64,000 nucleotides of DNA from Desulfurococcus mucosus DSM 2162 (GTDB taxonomy: Archaea; Thermoproteota; Thermoprotei_A; Sulfolobales; Desulfurococcaceae), in NCBI RefSeq assembly GCF_000186365.1, contig NC_014961.1:744001-808000 (forward strand), written 5' to 3'. Positions 9,375-17,230 of this stretch are shown here, one piece after another (within the stretch, counting starts at the first letter, position 1; each line of letters opens with the position of its first letter). The notes beneath the pieces were generated by a model. The model was not told where the DNA came from. It did no database searches and worked only from the letters and a program-made list of their open reading frames with translations. A program made the translations under genes and the position numbers.

Positions 9375-10925
9375 TTGAAAACCTGGATGCTTACATTTGA
9401 ATCCATATACACCAGGAAGGTCGGCGGTTTAGCGGAGGTGCCTCCGAGACTCGCCGAGGCAATGAAGTCTATGGGCGAGGACGTGGAGATATATACACCG
9501 AGCCATGGATTCAAGAAGGAGAACACTACCGGTAAGGAGGTCTTCAAAACCTGGATCAATGGTTCAGAATACTCTATATGGGAGTACAATGCACCCGTGA
9601 AACACTACATAGTCTCAGGCGGAGTACTCGAGGAACCCATTGTATACTCCAGGAATCTACTGTTCAAAAGCCTCGTCTTCGCAAGGATTGTCAGGGAGTA
9701 CTTCAACCACGTCGCCGGGAGGGGAGAGACACCCGATATAGTCCACGGCCATGACTGGCATAGTTATCCAGCCCTCCTCGCAGTGAACGCCGAGTCCACT
9801 CGGATGGGAATACCTGTTGGCATAGTCTACCAGATACACCTGCTCTCGCGTACACTCATAGATCTCGAGGCCCTCGCAAAAGGTATTGGTGTAAGCGGAG
9901 ACGATTATTTACGTGGAGGACTAGGCGTTAAACCATTGAAGGAGTACTATGAGCGCTCCGGTGGCTGGGTCGAGCGCTTAGCCGCACTTACTAGCGATAA
10001 GGTTTTAACTGTGAGCAAGGGATACACCCGTGACGTTGTAAGAATAGTGGGGCTCGACAACGCTACTAAAGTAGACTACGTTTTCAATGCCACCACGTGG
10101 ACGTGGGACGACGTGGTAAAGGTTGTCTCTAAAATAGCTGGAGGGAGAGACCTGTTCTCCCATGGAACCCGAAAACTAGTCAGGGGGAAACTGCTTAGGG
10201 ACACATGGAGACTCATAGAGGTTGAAAACCCCGATCCCCATATGAATGACGTTATCAGGGGGTTCCTGGAGAAGTATGATGTATCAGTCAACGAGCCGTT
10301 CAAGCAGGATGGACCACTGATATTGCTGACCGGTAGATCCACCAAGCAGAAAGGCATAGACATACTGCTCAAATCCATGGATAAGCTTGTCTCAGAGATA
10401 CCGCGTGCCAGAGTCGTGCTTGCAGTAATCCCGGTGAGCGGCACCGAGGAGCTCCTAAGAGAGATCATAGAATACGTTGCCCTTTTCCCAGACAACCTAA
10501 GGGTTTTACCAGGGTACGTTGACTACGAGCACTACTTGACACTATACTACTCAGCATCCGTGTTCCTCGCCCCAAGCAGGTACGAGCCGTTTGGACTAGT
10601 GGTGCTAGAGGCTATGGCCTCCGGGACCCCTGTGGTTGCATCGAACACAGGTGGGTTCAGGGATCTAATCCTCGACGTGAGAAGGTATGGATTAAACGGG
10701 ACAGGCATGCTCTTCACCCCTCTCGACAGGGAGGGGATGATTGAAGCATTAACGTTAATGCTTGATATAGTTGAGAACGAGGACGAATCCTCTGCTAGGC
10801 TGAGAAGGAGGTGTGTTGAGTACTCTAGTAGCTTCACCTGGAGCAATTCAGCTGCCCGCCTGCTCGGGATATACAATGCTCTCCTCAAGCCGCGTGGATC
10901 GCGGGATGAGAACCCGGGTGGCTGA
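9375..10925 (+). CDS. glgA: Glycogen synthase, GT5 type
   Basis: 516 aa. The N-terminal sugar-nucleotide motif is TRKVGGLAEVPPRLAEAM (the K-x-G-G-L loop, residues about 12-29); VHGHDWHSYPALL follows in the first Rossmann domain. The second domain has GRSTKQKGIDILLKS and EPFGLVVLEAMASGTPVVAS, the donor-binding E-x7-E region. It extends alpha-1,4-glucan from ADP- or UDP-glucose. The TTG start at 9375 follows GGTG and lies 12 bp after the glucanotransferase. It is the only obvious polymer-building enzyme of the operon; no ADP-glucose pyrophosphorylase gene is in the window. Confidence 0.9.
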   Translation: MKTWMLTFESIYTRKVGGLAEVPPRLAEAMKSMGEDVEIYTPSHGFKKENTTGKEVFKTWINGSEYSIWEYNAPVKHYIVSGGVLEEPIVYSRNLLFKSLVFARIVREYFNHVAGRGETPDIVHGHDWHSYPALLAVNAESTRMGIPVGIVYQIHLLSRTLIDLEALAKGIGVSGDDYLRGGLGVKPLKEYYERSGGWVERLAALTSDKVLTVSKGYTRDVVRIVGLDNATKVDYVFNATTWTWDDVVKVVSKIAGGRDLFSHGTRKLVRGKLLRDTWRLIEVENPDPHMNDVIRGFLEKYDVSVNEPFKQDGPLILLTGRSTKQKGIDILLKSMDKLVSEIPRARVVLAVIPVSGTEELLREIIEYVALFPDNLRVLPGYVDYEHYLTLYYSASVFLAPSRYEPFGLVVLEAMASGTPVVASNTGGFRDLILDVRRYGLNGTGMLFTPLDREGMIEALTLMLDIVENEDESSARLRRRCVEYSSSFTWSNSAARLLGIYNALLKPRGSRDENPGG

Positions 10926-10936
10926 GGCGACTTAGA

Positions 10937-12811
10937 ATGTCCCTTGTGCCTTCAAAGAGATACCAGAACATGGAGCTTTACGCTATCTTCAACAAACCTG
11001 TCCTCATGCCTGGAGAGGAGGCGAAGATACATCTACTTGCCTCAGGCGAGAAGGGCAAGGTCATACATGTCTCGGTCTTCGATGACGAGAAAACCATATA
11101 TGAAGGCGACTTAACCATAGGGGAAACTCCTATAGTTGGTGTCATACCCTACGAGGCCCCTGGAAAACCCGGGTTCTACAGTGTCCGTGTAAAGACAGGG
11201 GACGTCTTGCTCGATGAAGTATCCTTCATAGTTCATGCACGCGGACAACGCAGGCCAAGGGGGCTTGCACTAGTGTGGCATCATCACCAAGCACCCAATT
11301 ACCTGCCAGATGGCTCAATACATGGCCCGTGGGCATTCATCTATGTATACGGAAACTCACTTAGGCCCTATGGTAATGCACCCTACAGTTACCATGCTGC
11401 AATGCTTGAAAAACACCGTGATTACCATGCGACATATAATCTAAGCCCAAGCCTGATCAAGCAATGGCATACAGCGGTAAAGCAGGGAGTAGTATTCAAG
11501 ACTGGTGAACAGTTGACCCCCGGCGATGAGAGAGCAAGGATCATAGAGGACACGGTTGCAAAGTATGTAAGGGCTTATGAACGAGGCCAGATAGATGTAT
11601 TGACAAGCATCTACGCCCACACCATAGGTGGCTTCCTCATAGATGTACTAGGGATGGAAGACGTGATCCGCGACGAAGTGAGATACGGTATATCCATTAC
11701 AAAAGAGGTTCTCGGCGTCACACCACTTGGGGCATGGACCCCTGAGATGGCTTTCTCCATGAAGCTTATAGACATATACTATGATAACGGGATAGAGTAC
11801 ACGGTGCTCGATGACAAATGCCACTTCGAGGGAGCTGAGGGAGAGAAAACAAGCAGCTATGAACCATACATCGCCTTAAACAAGGAGAGCGGGAAACACA
11901 TAGTCGTATACTTCAGAAACCACGAGTTGAGCGATGTATTAAGCTTTAAAAACAACTTCACCAGCGAGGTACACGCGTTGAGAAACGCCTACGAGATGAG
12001 CCTAACCATAGCCAAGAGGATCTTGGAGTCATCTGGAAGAATACTCACGCTTGCCCTCGATGGAGAAAACTGGATGGTCTTCTCGGGTAATCCACCGCTT
12101 ACAGCCTTCTACCTGGATAAACTACTATTATTCCTCGAGTCCCTCAGCGACGCCGGCTTCCTTAGGTTGATGAGTCTGAGAGAAGTGTACAGCGAACTCC
12201 CAGCTACACGTATCCTGACCAAGATACCCACTAATACATGGCTCTGCACGTTTAAAAAGTGGAGGGGGGAGAAAGAGGGGCATGAAGAATATTGGCTTAA
12301 AGCCGTTGACACATACAGGAGGATTAAAACCTACGAGTACATGGTGGGGGGAAGAGACCCCTACAGTGAGAAAGCCAGATGGGCACTGTGGCACGCACTC
12401 GACAGCGATTACTGGTGGGCTGAATTCTGGTCACCGAAGATAATAGATGTATGGTTGAATGAGTCCCTGAGGTGTATTGATGAAAGACTCCGAGAAATCA
12501 GGGTAAAGGACGTCAAGATCCCTGAGCGCGTTATCTCAGGAGTCACTACAACCATAGTGGTCGACATAGTTAACGGGCTAGACACTCCTGTAAAAGTAAG
12601 AATCAAGGCTTCATGCCCCAGCAACGGGTGCAGTAGTGAGAAGGAAGTAGGGATCCCCGGTAGGACAACTGTGAACATACCACTTGAGATAGTGGTAAGG
12701 GACTCCGGCTTAATACCGGTTTCAGTAGCCGTTGAGGCCGAGTCGTATGTTCTCTCAAGCATTGTGAAGGAGGTTAAAGCCTACCCACTGATACCGGCTA
12801 ACCCTGTTTAA
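10937..12811 (+). CDS. GH57 glycoside hydrolase with N-terminal beta-sandwich domain
   Basis: 624 aa. Residues 10-105 look like an immunoglobulin-like beta domain (PVLMPGEEAKIHLLA, PGKPGFYSVRVKTG). The GH57 barrel begins at LALVWHHHQAPNYL (about 111-124). TPEMAFSMKLID near residue 267 holds the presumed nucleophile Glu, and LALDGENWMVF near 372 the acid/base Asp. Residues about 515-620 form another beta domain. No signal peptide is visible. It is the last gene of the glycogen operon, 11 bp after glgA. Whether it is an amylase, pullulanase-like or a branching activity cannot be settled from motifs alone. Confidence 0.82.
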   Translation: MSLVPSKRYQNMELYAIFNKPVLMPGEEAKIHLLASGEKGKVIHVSVFDDEKTIYEGDLTIGETPIVGVIPYEAPGKPGFYSVRVKTGDVLLDEVSFIVHARGQRRPRGLALVWHHHQAPNYLPDGSIHGPWAFIYVYGNSLRPYGNAPYSYHAAMLEKHRDYHATYNLSPSLIKQWHTAVKQGVVFKTGEQLTPGDERARIIEDTVAKYVRAYERGQIDVLTSIYAHTIGGFLIDVLGMEDVIRDEVRYGISITKEVLGVTPLGAWTPEMAFSMKLIDIYYDNGIEYTVLDDKCHFEGAEGEKTSSYEPYIALNKESGKHIVVYFRNHELSDVLSFKNNFTSEVHALRNAYEMSLTIAKRILESSGRILTLALDGENWMVFSGNPPLTAFYLDKLLLFLESLSDAGFLRLMSLREVYSELPATRILTKIPTNTWLCTFKKWRGEKEGHEEYWLKAVDTYRRIKTYEYMVGGRDPYSEKARWALWHALDSDYWWAEFWSPKIIDVWLNESLRCIDERLREIRVKDVKIPERVISGVTTTIVVDIVNGLDTPVKVRIKASCPSNGCSSEKEVGIPGRTTVNIPLEIVVRDSGLIPVSVAVEAESYVLSSIVKEVKAYPLIPANPV

Positions 12812-12908
12812 CCCTGGGAAGCAAACTATAAGGTTTCAACACATGATTTAAATACCGTGGAATCCATGATCCACTTGTGGCCAGCGTGTTTTTAATGTAT
12901 CCGGATGG

Positions 12909-13847
12909 GTGAGGTATTTGCCAAAGAAGAGGGCTGTTGTCACACACTGGGATCTCGATGGTTTAGCCTCTAATGTGCTGATCTCACGGTATATCAACCC
13001 AGGTAAGCAGGTGCTTTCATCCGTTACATCTACATTCAAGTATTTGAAAAACGTTTACGAGGAAGGATACGACGAGATATGGGTGGCCGACCTCAATCCT
13101 CAGCCCGGTGAGCTGAGGAACTATGAGGAATTGTTTAAGGCTATGCATGCCAGAGGCTGCCTGGTTAGATGGCTGGATCACCATCTTTGGCCTGTTGAAG
13201 TAGAGGAGGCATTCTCGAAGTTTAGAGACATTGTCTCCTACATGAATGACCCGTCCACAGTGGCAGCAGACCTAGTGGCAAACTATCTTGGCGTAGTCAG
13301 AGACAGGTACACTAATATGCTAATCGACCTCGCATTCGACGATGACTGGTTCCAAGGAAGGTATGAGCTCACAACTGTATACAGGCGTGTCCTACGCTTC
13401 TATAAGTGGGATATACGGTACAGGGCATTAGAGTCGTTGATGAAGGGAGACGTGGCCCCCCAGTGGTTGCTTGAGCTCTACAGGCTTGAAGTCAAGAATG
13501 TATATGAAAACCTGATCCGTGAAGCCATTGCTAGAGCCGAACTCGTTGAGAGAAGAGGAGTAAAGATACTGGTTTTCCAGGATGTTGACCCCAGGGTTCA
13601 CCCAGGGGAATTGATACATGTAGCCGAGAAAAACGGTATTTTCTCCCATGTCTACATCGTCAGGTATCCAAGAGGATTAAGCCTGCGCAGCGAGTACATT
13701 GATGTATCAAAGTTGGCGTTAAAGTACGGCGGAGGAGGCCACAGGAGGATAGCTGGAATACCTGGAAAGATAAACCTCGAAACACTACTCGGCGAAATAG
13801 TGAAGAGTGTTGAAGAATCCAGGATTCGAAGCCACTATATTACATGA
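12909..13847 (+). CDS. DHH/DHHA1 family phosphoesterase
   Basis: 312 aa. Motif I THWDLDGLASN (metal-binding Asp pair), motif II VADLNP, the DHH motif WLDHHLW near residue 95, and the C-terminal DHHA1 signature KYGGGGHRRIAG near 275-286 are all present. This single-domain set resembles archaeal NrnA/RecJ-like enzymes that cleave short RNA or DNA, or cyclic dinucleotides. Start is GTG 12909. The gene stands alone, converging within 2 bp of the thioredoxin gene on the other strand. Confidence 0.85.
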   Translation: MRYLPKKRAVVTHWDLDGLASNVLISRYINPGKQVLSSVTSTFKYLKNVYEEGYDEIWVADLNPQPGELRNYEELFKAMHARGCLVRWLDHHLWPVEVEEAFSKFRDIVSYMNDPSTVAADLVANYLGVVRDRYTNMLIDLAFDDDWFQGRYELTTVYRRVLRFYKWDIRYRALESLMKGDVAPQWLLELYRLEVKNVYENLIREAIARAELVERRGVKILVFQDVDPRVHPGELIHVAEKNGIFSHVYIVRYPRGLSLRSEYIDVSKLALKYGGGGHRRIAGIPGKINLETLLGEIVKSVEESRIRSHYIT

Positions 13848-13848
13848 G

Positions 13849-14388
13849 TCAACCAGATAGGAGCATGCTCCAGAAGCCTTGATCCAGGGCTTCCCCTACC
13901 ACTATAGCCTTCAGCTCTCCCCCTGAGCCAAGGACAAGCATATGGGGTACGCCGCCAGCATAGTTGAAGGGTATCCCCTTCGATACTTCGAGATTAACCA
14001 CCTTACTGAAGACGGAGCCTGCATCTTGATCTACATCCACCCAAAGGTACAATACCTTACCGGGCATTGTTGCATTAAAAAACTCCGACTGCCTGTGGCA
14101 GTGGGGGCATGTAGTTGAACCGAAGAATATGATTCTGATCGAATCGTTGAGGGGTGTTTTCAACGATATCTCGCTGTAAATACTTCTCCATTCGTCCCCG
14201 GTGAAGCTAACTCCAGCCACACGCTCAGTGCTCAAATAGAAAGGCGTGCCGCCACTACCGGTTGGCTGATGCCACATCAACAACATTACTGCTATTATGA
14301 TGATGAATGCCACTATAGGTACTAGCAGTATCAACGACCCACGCCCACTATTCCTCCCCTTGCTCCGAGGCATGTTCAGACCCCGCAT
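13849..14388 (-). CDS. Membrane-anchored thioredoxin-fold protein with CPHC active site
   Basis: 179 aa. A basic N-terminus is followed by one transmembrane helix (residues about 19-41), so the rest faces outside. The redox site is TTCPHCHRQSEF near residue 93 and the cis-proline region is GGVPHMLVLG near 147, as in DsbA/thioredoxin-fold proteins. Upstream on the same strand lies a CcdA-type membrane protein, the usual electron supplier. A TATA box on the minus strand (14451-14459, CTTATAAAA) gives it its own promoter. ATG 14388 or ATG 14373 may be the start. It likely makes, reduces or isomerises disulfides in exported proteins. Confidence 0.8.
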   Translation of the reverse strand: MRGLNMPRSKGRNSGRGSLILLVPIVAFIIIIAVMLLMWHQPTGSGGTPFYLSTERVAGVSFTGDEWRSIYSEISLKTPLNDSIRIIFFGSTTCPHCHRQSEFFNATMPGKVLYLWVDVDQDAGSVFSKVVNLEVSKGIPFNYAGGVPHMLVLGSGGELKAIVVGEALDQGFWSMLLSG

Positions 14389-14450
14389 CCAATGCGTCTC
14401 GCACAGGCTCCATAGTCTCGATAGCTCTGCTACTATATGGCGGAAAGATT

Positions 14451-14459
14451 TTATAAGCC
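14451..14459 (-). promoter_or_regulatory. TATA box of the membrane thioredoxin gene
   Basis: On the minus strand CTTATAAAA lies about 65-80 bp before the candidate ATGs, leaving a leader of some 35-50 nt. It sits between the CcdA-like gene and the thioredoxin gene. Confidence 0.45.
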
Positions 14460-14494
14460 TGAAGACAGGGCCTCTATGAAAAACCCTGGAGGTT

Positions 14495-15181
14495 TCAGTG
14501 ATATTGGTAGTAGATGTATGTAGCTACAAGTATAGCCGTGAGGCCCCCGAGAACTCTTATAATCCCCTGATGCCTTGCAAGCCTCTCAATGATCCGTGTT
14601 CTAGCCATGCCTACGAATACCAGCGTTAGAAGCACTAGTGGCGAAACAAATAGTGCCACATAGAGCAATGTGTAGGGAATCCACAGCCATAAGGGGGCTC
14701 CACTCATTAAAACATTGTACACTATGTACATTCCAGCACTACAGGGCAGTAGGGTAAAAGATGCTATGAACCCTGTTACAGCCACATATACTGCTCCTCC
14801 AGCTTCAGCAAGCCTCCTTAGACCCAGCCTGTTCGTCAAGCCGCACTCAACCATGTCATCCCTGCAAACCGTGCCTGACCCATCGCTCCGCCTTCTTAAA
14901 CTGACCAGTCCATAAGCTACCATTAAGACCCCGTAGATCAGCATTATGATGGATAAGTGGACGGGGGTAAACGGGAGGGTCCTCAACACCCCTCTAAGGA
15001 GGAAGCCGAAAACCCAGTACCCAGTGAAAACCGATGATATGAAGACCAATGCTACTTCAGTAATTTTCCTTAAGCCCCCCATGGAGTACGATGCAAGGAT
15101 GCCGGCGTATAATATGAAGAAGCATGGATCCACCGAGTCCATTAAGGCCATTGAGACTACCATTAAGACCAGTGAATCCAA
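14495..15181 (-). CDS. ccdA: CcdA/DsbD-family thiol transporter
   Basis: 228 aa with six predicted transmembrane helices. The two conserved redox cysteines are in DSVDPCFFILYAG (about residue 19) and LLPCSAGMYIVYNV (about 142), at equivalent places in the two three-helix halves, as in CcdA. Such proteins pass electrons from cytoplasmic thioredoxin to thiol proteins outside. It directly precedes the membrane thioredoxin gene on the same strand (106-bp gap), its likely partner. The TTG start at 15181 is supported by a GGGGGGTAAGGG ribosome site; an internal ATG at 15163 is possible. Confidence 0.8.
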   Translation of the reverse strand: MDSLVLMVVSMALMDSVDPCFFILYAGILASYSMGGLRKITEVALVFISSVFTGYWVFGFLLRGVLRTLPFTPVHLSIIMLIYGVLMVAYGLVSLRRRSDGSGTVCRDDMVECGLTNRLGLRRLAEAGGAVYVAVTGFIASFTLLPCSAGMYIVYNVLMSGAPLWLWIPYTLLYVALFVSPLVLLTLVFVGMARTRIIERLARHQGIIRVLGGLTAILVATYIYYQYH

Positions 15182-15297
15182 CCCTTACCCCCCGTGGTCT
15201 AAGATTATTCGATGAAACACCGAAACCATGTTCCAAGAGACCACTATCCCTGGGACCCCTAATTAAGGTTCCAGGAGAAGCCAGCCATCTTGACTCC

Positions 15298-15596
15298 GTT
15301 TACCATGAAAGAAAGCCTCGCCTTTCAGGGCGGGGATGCTGAGTTTAAATGTGTTGTAGCCGTTGTAATAGAGGTGGGGGTTTCCTCTATGGGCGGTGAG
15401 GGTTTCCTAACCCTGTGCGCTGTCTTCAGGGTTAGCCCCGAGCCCGTGGAGGCACCACGACCCCTAGCCCAGATGGGGGATCTCCGACTGCCCCGACTGC
15501 CCCGCAGATGACAGATGTAAACCCGAACAGATGCGGGGAACCCGTGACCCGCCCTAAGGGGAACCCTCGCCCCTTTAGGGCGGGGAGGAGGTCAGA
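15298..15596 (+). mobile_element. Element A: protein-less IS200/IS605-like element, most complete copy
   Basis: This lies in a 670-bp gene-free stretch (15182-15852). The left module holds hairpin CCTCGCC/GGCGGGG (15316-15335) followed by GTTTAAAT. The right module (about 15504-15596) reads GATGTAAACCCGAACAGATG then CGGGGAACC, and ends with hairpin CCTCGCCCC/GGGCGGGG plus GGAGG. Both modules recur elsewhere in the window (19.3, 38.2, 51.7, 55.1 kb). Such paired terminal hairpins, the right one after a conserved stretch, resemble ends of IS200/IS605-type tnpB elements. No tnpA or tnpB frame survives. The rest of this gene-free stretch (15597-15852) shows nothing I recognise. Confidence 0.6.
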
Positions 15597-15852
15597 CCCG
15601 GATATTCATCGTGTTTATTGTACGCGGGGCTTTCACCCGGCCTAGGGTTCACGAGCAACTGCTCTAGGGTCGCAGGTGGCTGATGAGCCCAGCGATGTAG
15701 AGAAGTATCCATCACCATGCAGCACATGTGTTTCAAGCATTGAATGAAGGGATTCTAGTTGTCTAAAAAAGCTGGCTTCCCACTGTTCTAGGGCGTGCGG
15801 TTTTCAAGTATGAGGCATTGGATGGCGTGCTCATAAGACTAGTGGATAAGAG

Positions 15853-17007
15853 CTATCTGGGAGCAGTGGCATCCATGGTCAATGTGTCGAGGAAGCGGAG
15901 CCTCTTAGGTGTTGGTGGATGCGTTGAGAAGAATTCCTGCACGCTGTTCACCTCCCTCCGCTTAAGCTCCTCTATCACCTCATCTATGTCTACCCTCTCC
16001 CATGCGATCCTTGGAGGCGTCTTGTAGTGGTAGAAGGGGCTTGCAACGGTCTCTGTGAACGCATATATGAAGAGGGTTTTCAGTTTACTGGCTGACACTG
16101 CTTCCCTGGCATAGCTGCTCCCCTCATAGTATAAGTGTAGCTTGGCTAGTGCACGCTGCATGTTTAGCGGTGACGAGGCGCGGGCACCGCTTGTATCGGC
16201 ATAGTATTCTCTGAGCCTGCTGAAGGCTAACACCAGTACTTGGACAATGAAGCTTAGCGCGACAGCTGCTATGCCCGCAATAACCAGTATGAAGCCTCCT
16301 GAAGCATTATCCCTCCTACGTGATGTGAGCCTTGAAACGCTTGAGGACACTAGTCCAGCTCTTATCAGGAAGACACCTAGGTAATATATGATGCTCGGCA
16401 GGATCCCCATGAATAGCATTATCGTGTTGTCCCTATGGATGTGATGTCCTAGCTCATGTCCGATCACAGCCTTCAACTCCTCCTCGCTGAGCATCCCCGC
16501 GAGCTCCCTCGATACTGCGATGTACCTTCCGGATAAGATGTTACCATACGCGAAAGCATTCGGCGGCGAGTTAACCAGCATTGCCTTAGGAGGCCTGTTC
16601 ACACCGAGTTTTGCAGCAACCTCATTCACGATTCTCTGGAGGTCCTCACTGTGTTTAGCACCATAGAAGAGGTTTATCATGAAAGGCGAGATCAGATACG
16701 TGAACAAGTTGGCTAAGAGCACGAAGACCGCTATCGCAGCCACGAAGTCCAGTGTGAGTGCTGCACCAAAGTAGCTGGTTAACAAGTATGCAACGAGGCA
16801 TATTCCAGCGATACTTGAGGCAGCAGCGAGGAGTCCCACTATTATCATCGAGGATTTAAGCGCGAACCTATTGGAGAAGCCCCTAGCCACCCTGGGGGCT
16901 ATCAGGGCTGCCATACTCATCATTACCACGAAGCCGACGGCGTATGCTAACATGAGCGCGATCATTGTGAATGGATCATAGAGCCACAGCACCTTAACCA
17001 CCCTCAC
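15853..17007 (-). CDS. htpX: HtpX-like M48 zinc metalloprotease, membrane-bound
   Basis: 384 aa. Two N-terminal transmembrane pairs (residues about 14-36 and 48-108) precede a cytoplasmic protease domain with the zinc motif HELGHH (about residue 184), preceded by KAVIGHELGHHIHRDN. Further membrane segments lie near 200-220 and 235-258, and a downstream Glu zinc ligand candidate sits in RLREYYAD. HtpX degrades damaged membrane proteins during envelope stress. The GTG start at 17007 is 25-30 bp from a TATA box and lies beside a perfect 14-bp palindrome (17015-17028), suggesting tight control. It is followed upstream by a secreted Lon-like protease on the same strand. Confidence 0.87.
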   Translation of the reverse strand: MRVVKVLWLYDPFTMIALMLAYAVGFVVMMSMAALIAPRVARGFSNRFALKSSMIIVGLLAAASSIAGICLVAYLLTSYFGAALTLDFVAAIAVFVLLANLFTYLISPFMINLFYGAKHSEDLQRIVNEVAAKLGVNRPPKAMLVNSPPNAFAYGNILSGRYIAVSRELAGMLSEEELKAVIGHELGHHIHRDNTIMLFMGILPSIIYYLGVFLIRAGLVSSSVSRLTSRRRDNASGGFILVIAGIAAVALSFIVQVLVLAFSRLREYYADTSGARASSPLNMQRALAKLHLYYEGSSYAREAVSASKLKTLFIYAFTETVASPFYHYKTPPRIAWERVDIDEVIEELKRREVNSVQEFFSTHPPTPKRLRFLDTLTMDATAPR

Positions 17008-17014
17008 AGATGAC

Positions 17015-17028
17015 TCATTACGTAATGA
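17015..17028. promoter_or_regulatory. Perfect 14-bp palindrome between TATA box and start of htpX: putative operator
   Basis: TCATTACGTAATGA is perfectly self-complementary. It lies between the minus-strand TATA box CTTATAAG (17031-17038) and the GTG start at 17007, where a bound repressor would block transcription initiation. No regulator gene is adjacent. Confidence 0.55.
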
Positions 17029-17030
17029 TG

Positions 17031-17038
17031 CTTATAAG
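17031..17038 (-). promoter_or_regulatory. TATA box of htpX
   Basis: CTTATAAG centred about 27 bp upstream of the GTG start at 17007, which predicts a leaderless or nearly leaderless transcript. Confidence 0.6.
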
Positions 17039-17101
17039 CGTGGTTGCCCATGCCCATAATCCTAGTTCCGGGCGTGGACTCCCCTCAGCCACTTCACGTG
17101 G

Positions 17102-17118
17102 CCCGGTGGTTCACCGGG
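17102..17118. other. Short perfect hairpin in the htpX / Lon-like gap
   Basis: CCCGGTG-GTT-CACCGGG forms a 7-bp stem with a 3-nt loop, 70 bp upstream of the htpX TATA box and downstream of the Lon-like gene. It could end the upstream transcript or be a processing site; no T-tract follows it on the minus strand. Confidence 0.3.
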
Positions 17119-17230
17119 GCTACATCGACAGGCACCACTAGGCATACTTTACGAGAGGCCAACACGCTCCCCCGTCCCTGATAGCAACCCACCGTTATCG
17201 AAGCAGGAGAAACCCCGGTGTTTCCAGCAG

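Noticed and set aside
12858-12875. Imperfect palindrome GTGGAATCCATGATCCAC between the glycogen operon and the DHH gene
   Set aside because: Arms are only 5 bp and not exactly symmetric; no T-tract follows, so neither terminator nor operator is convincing.
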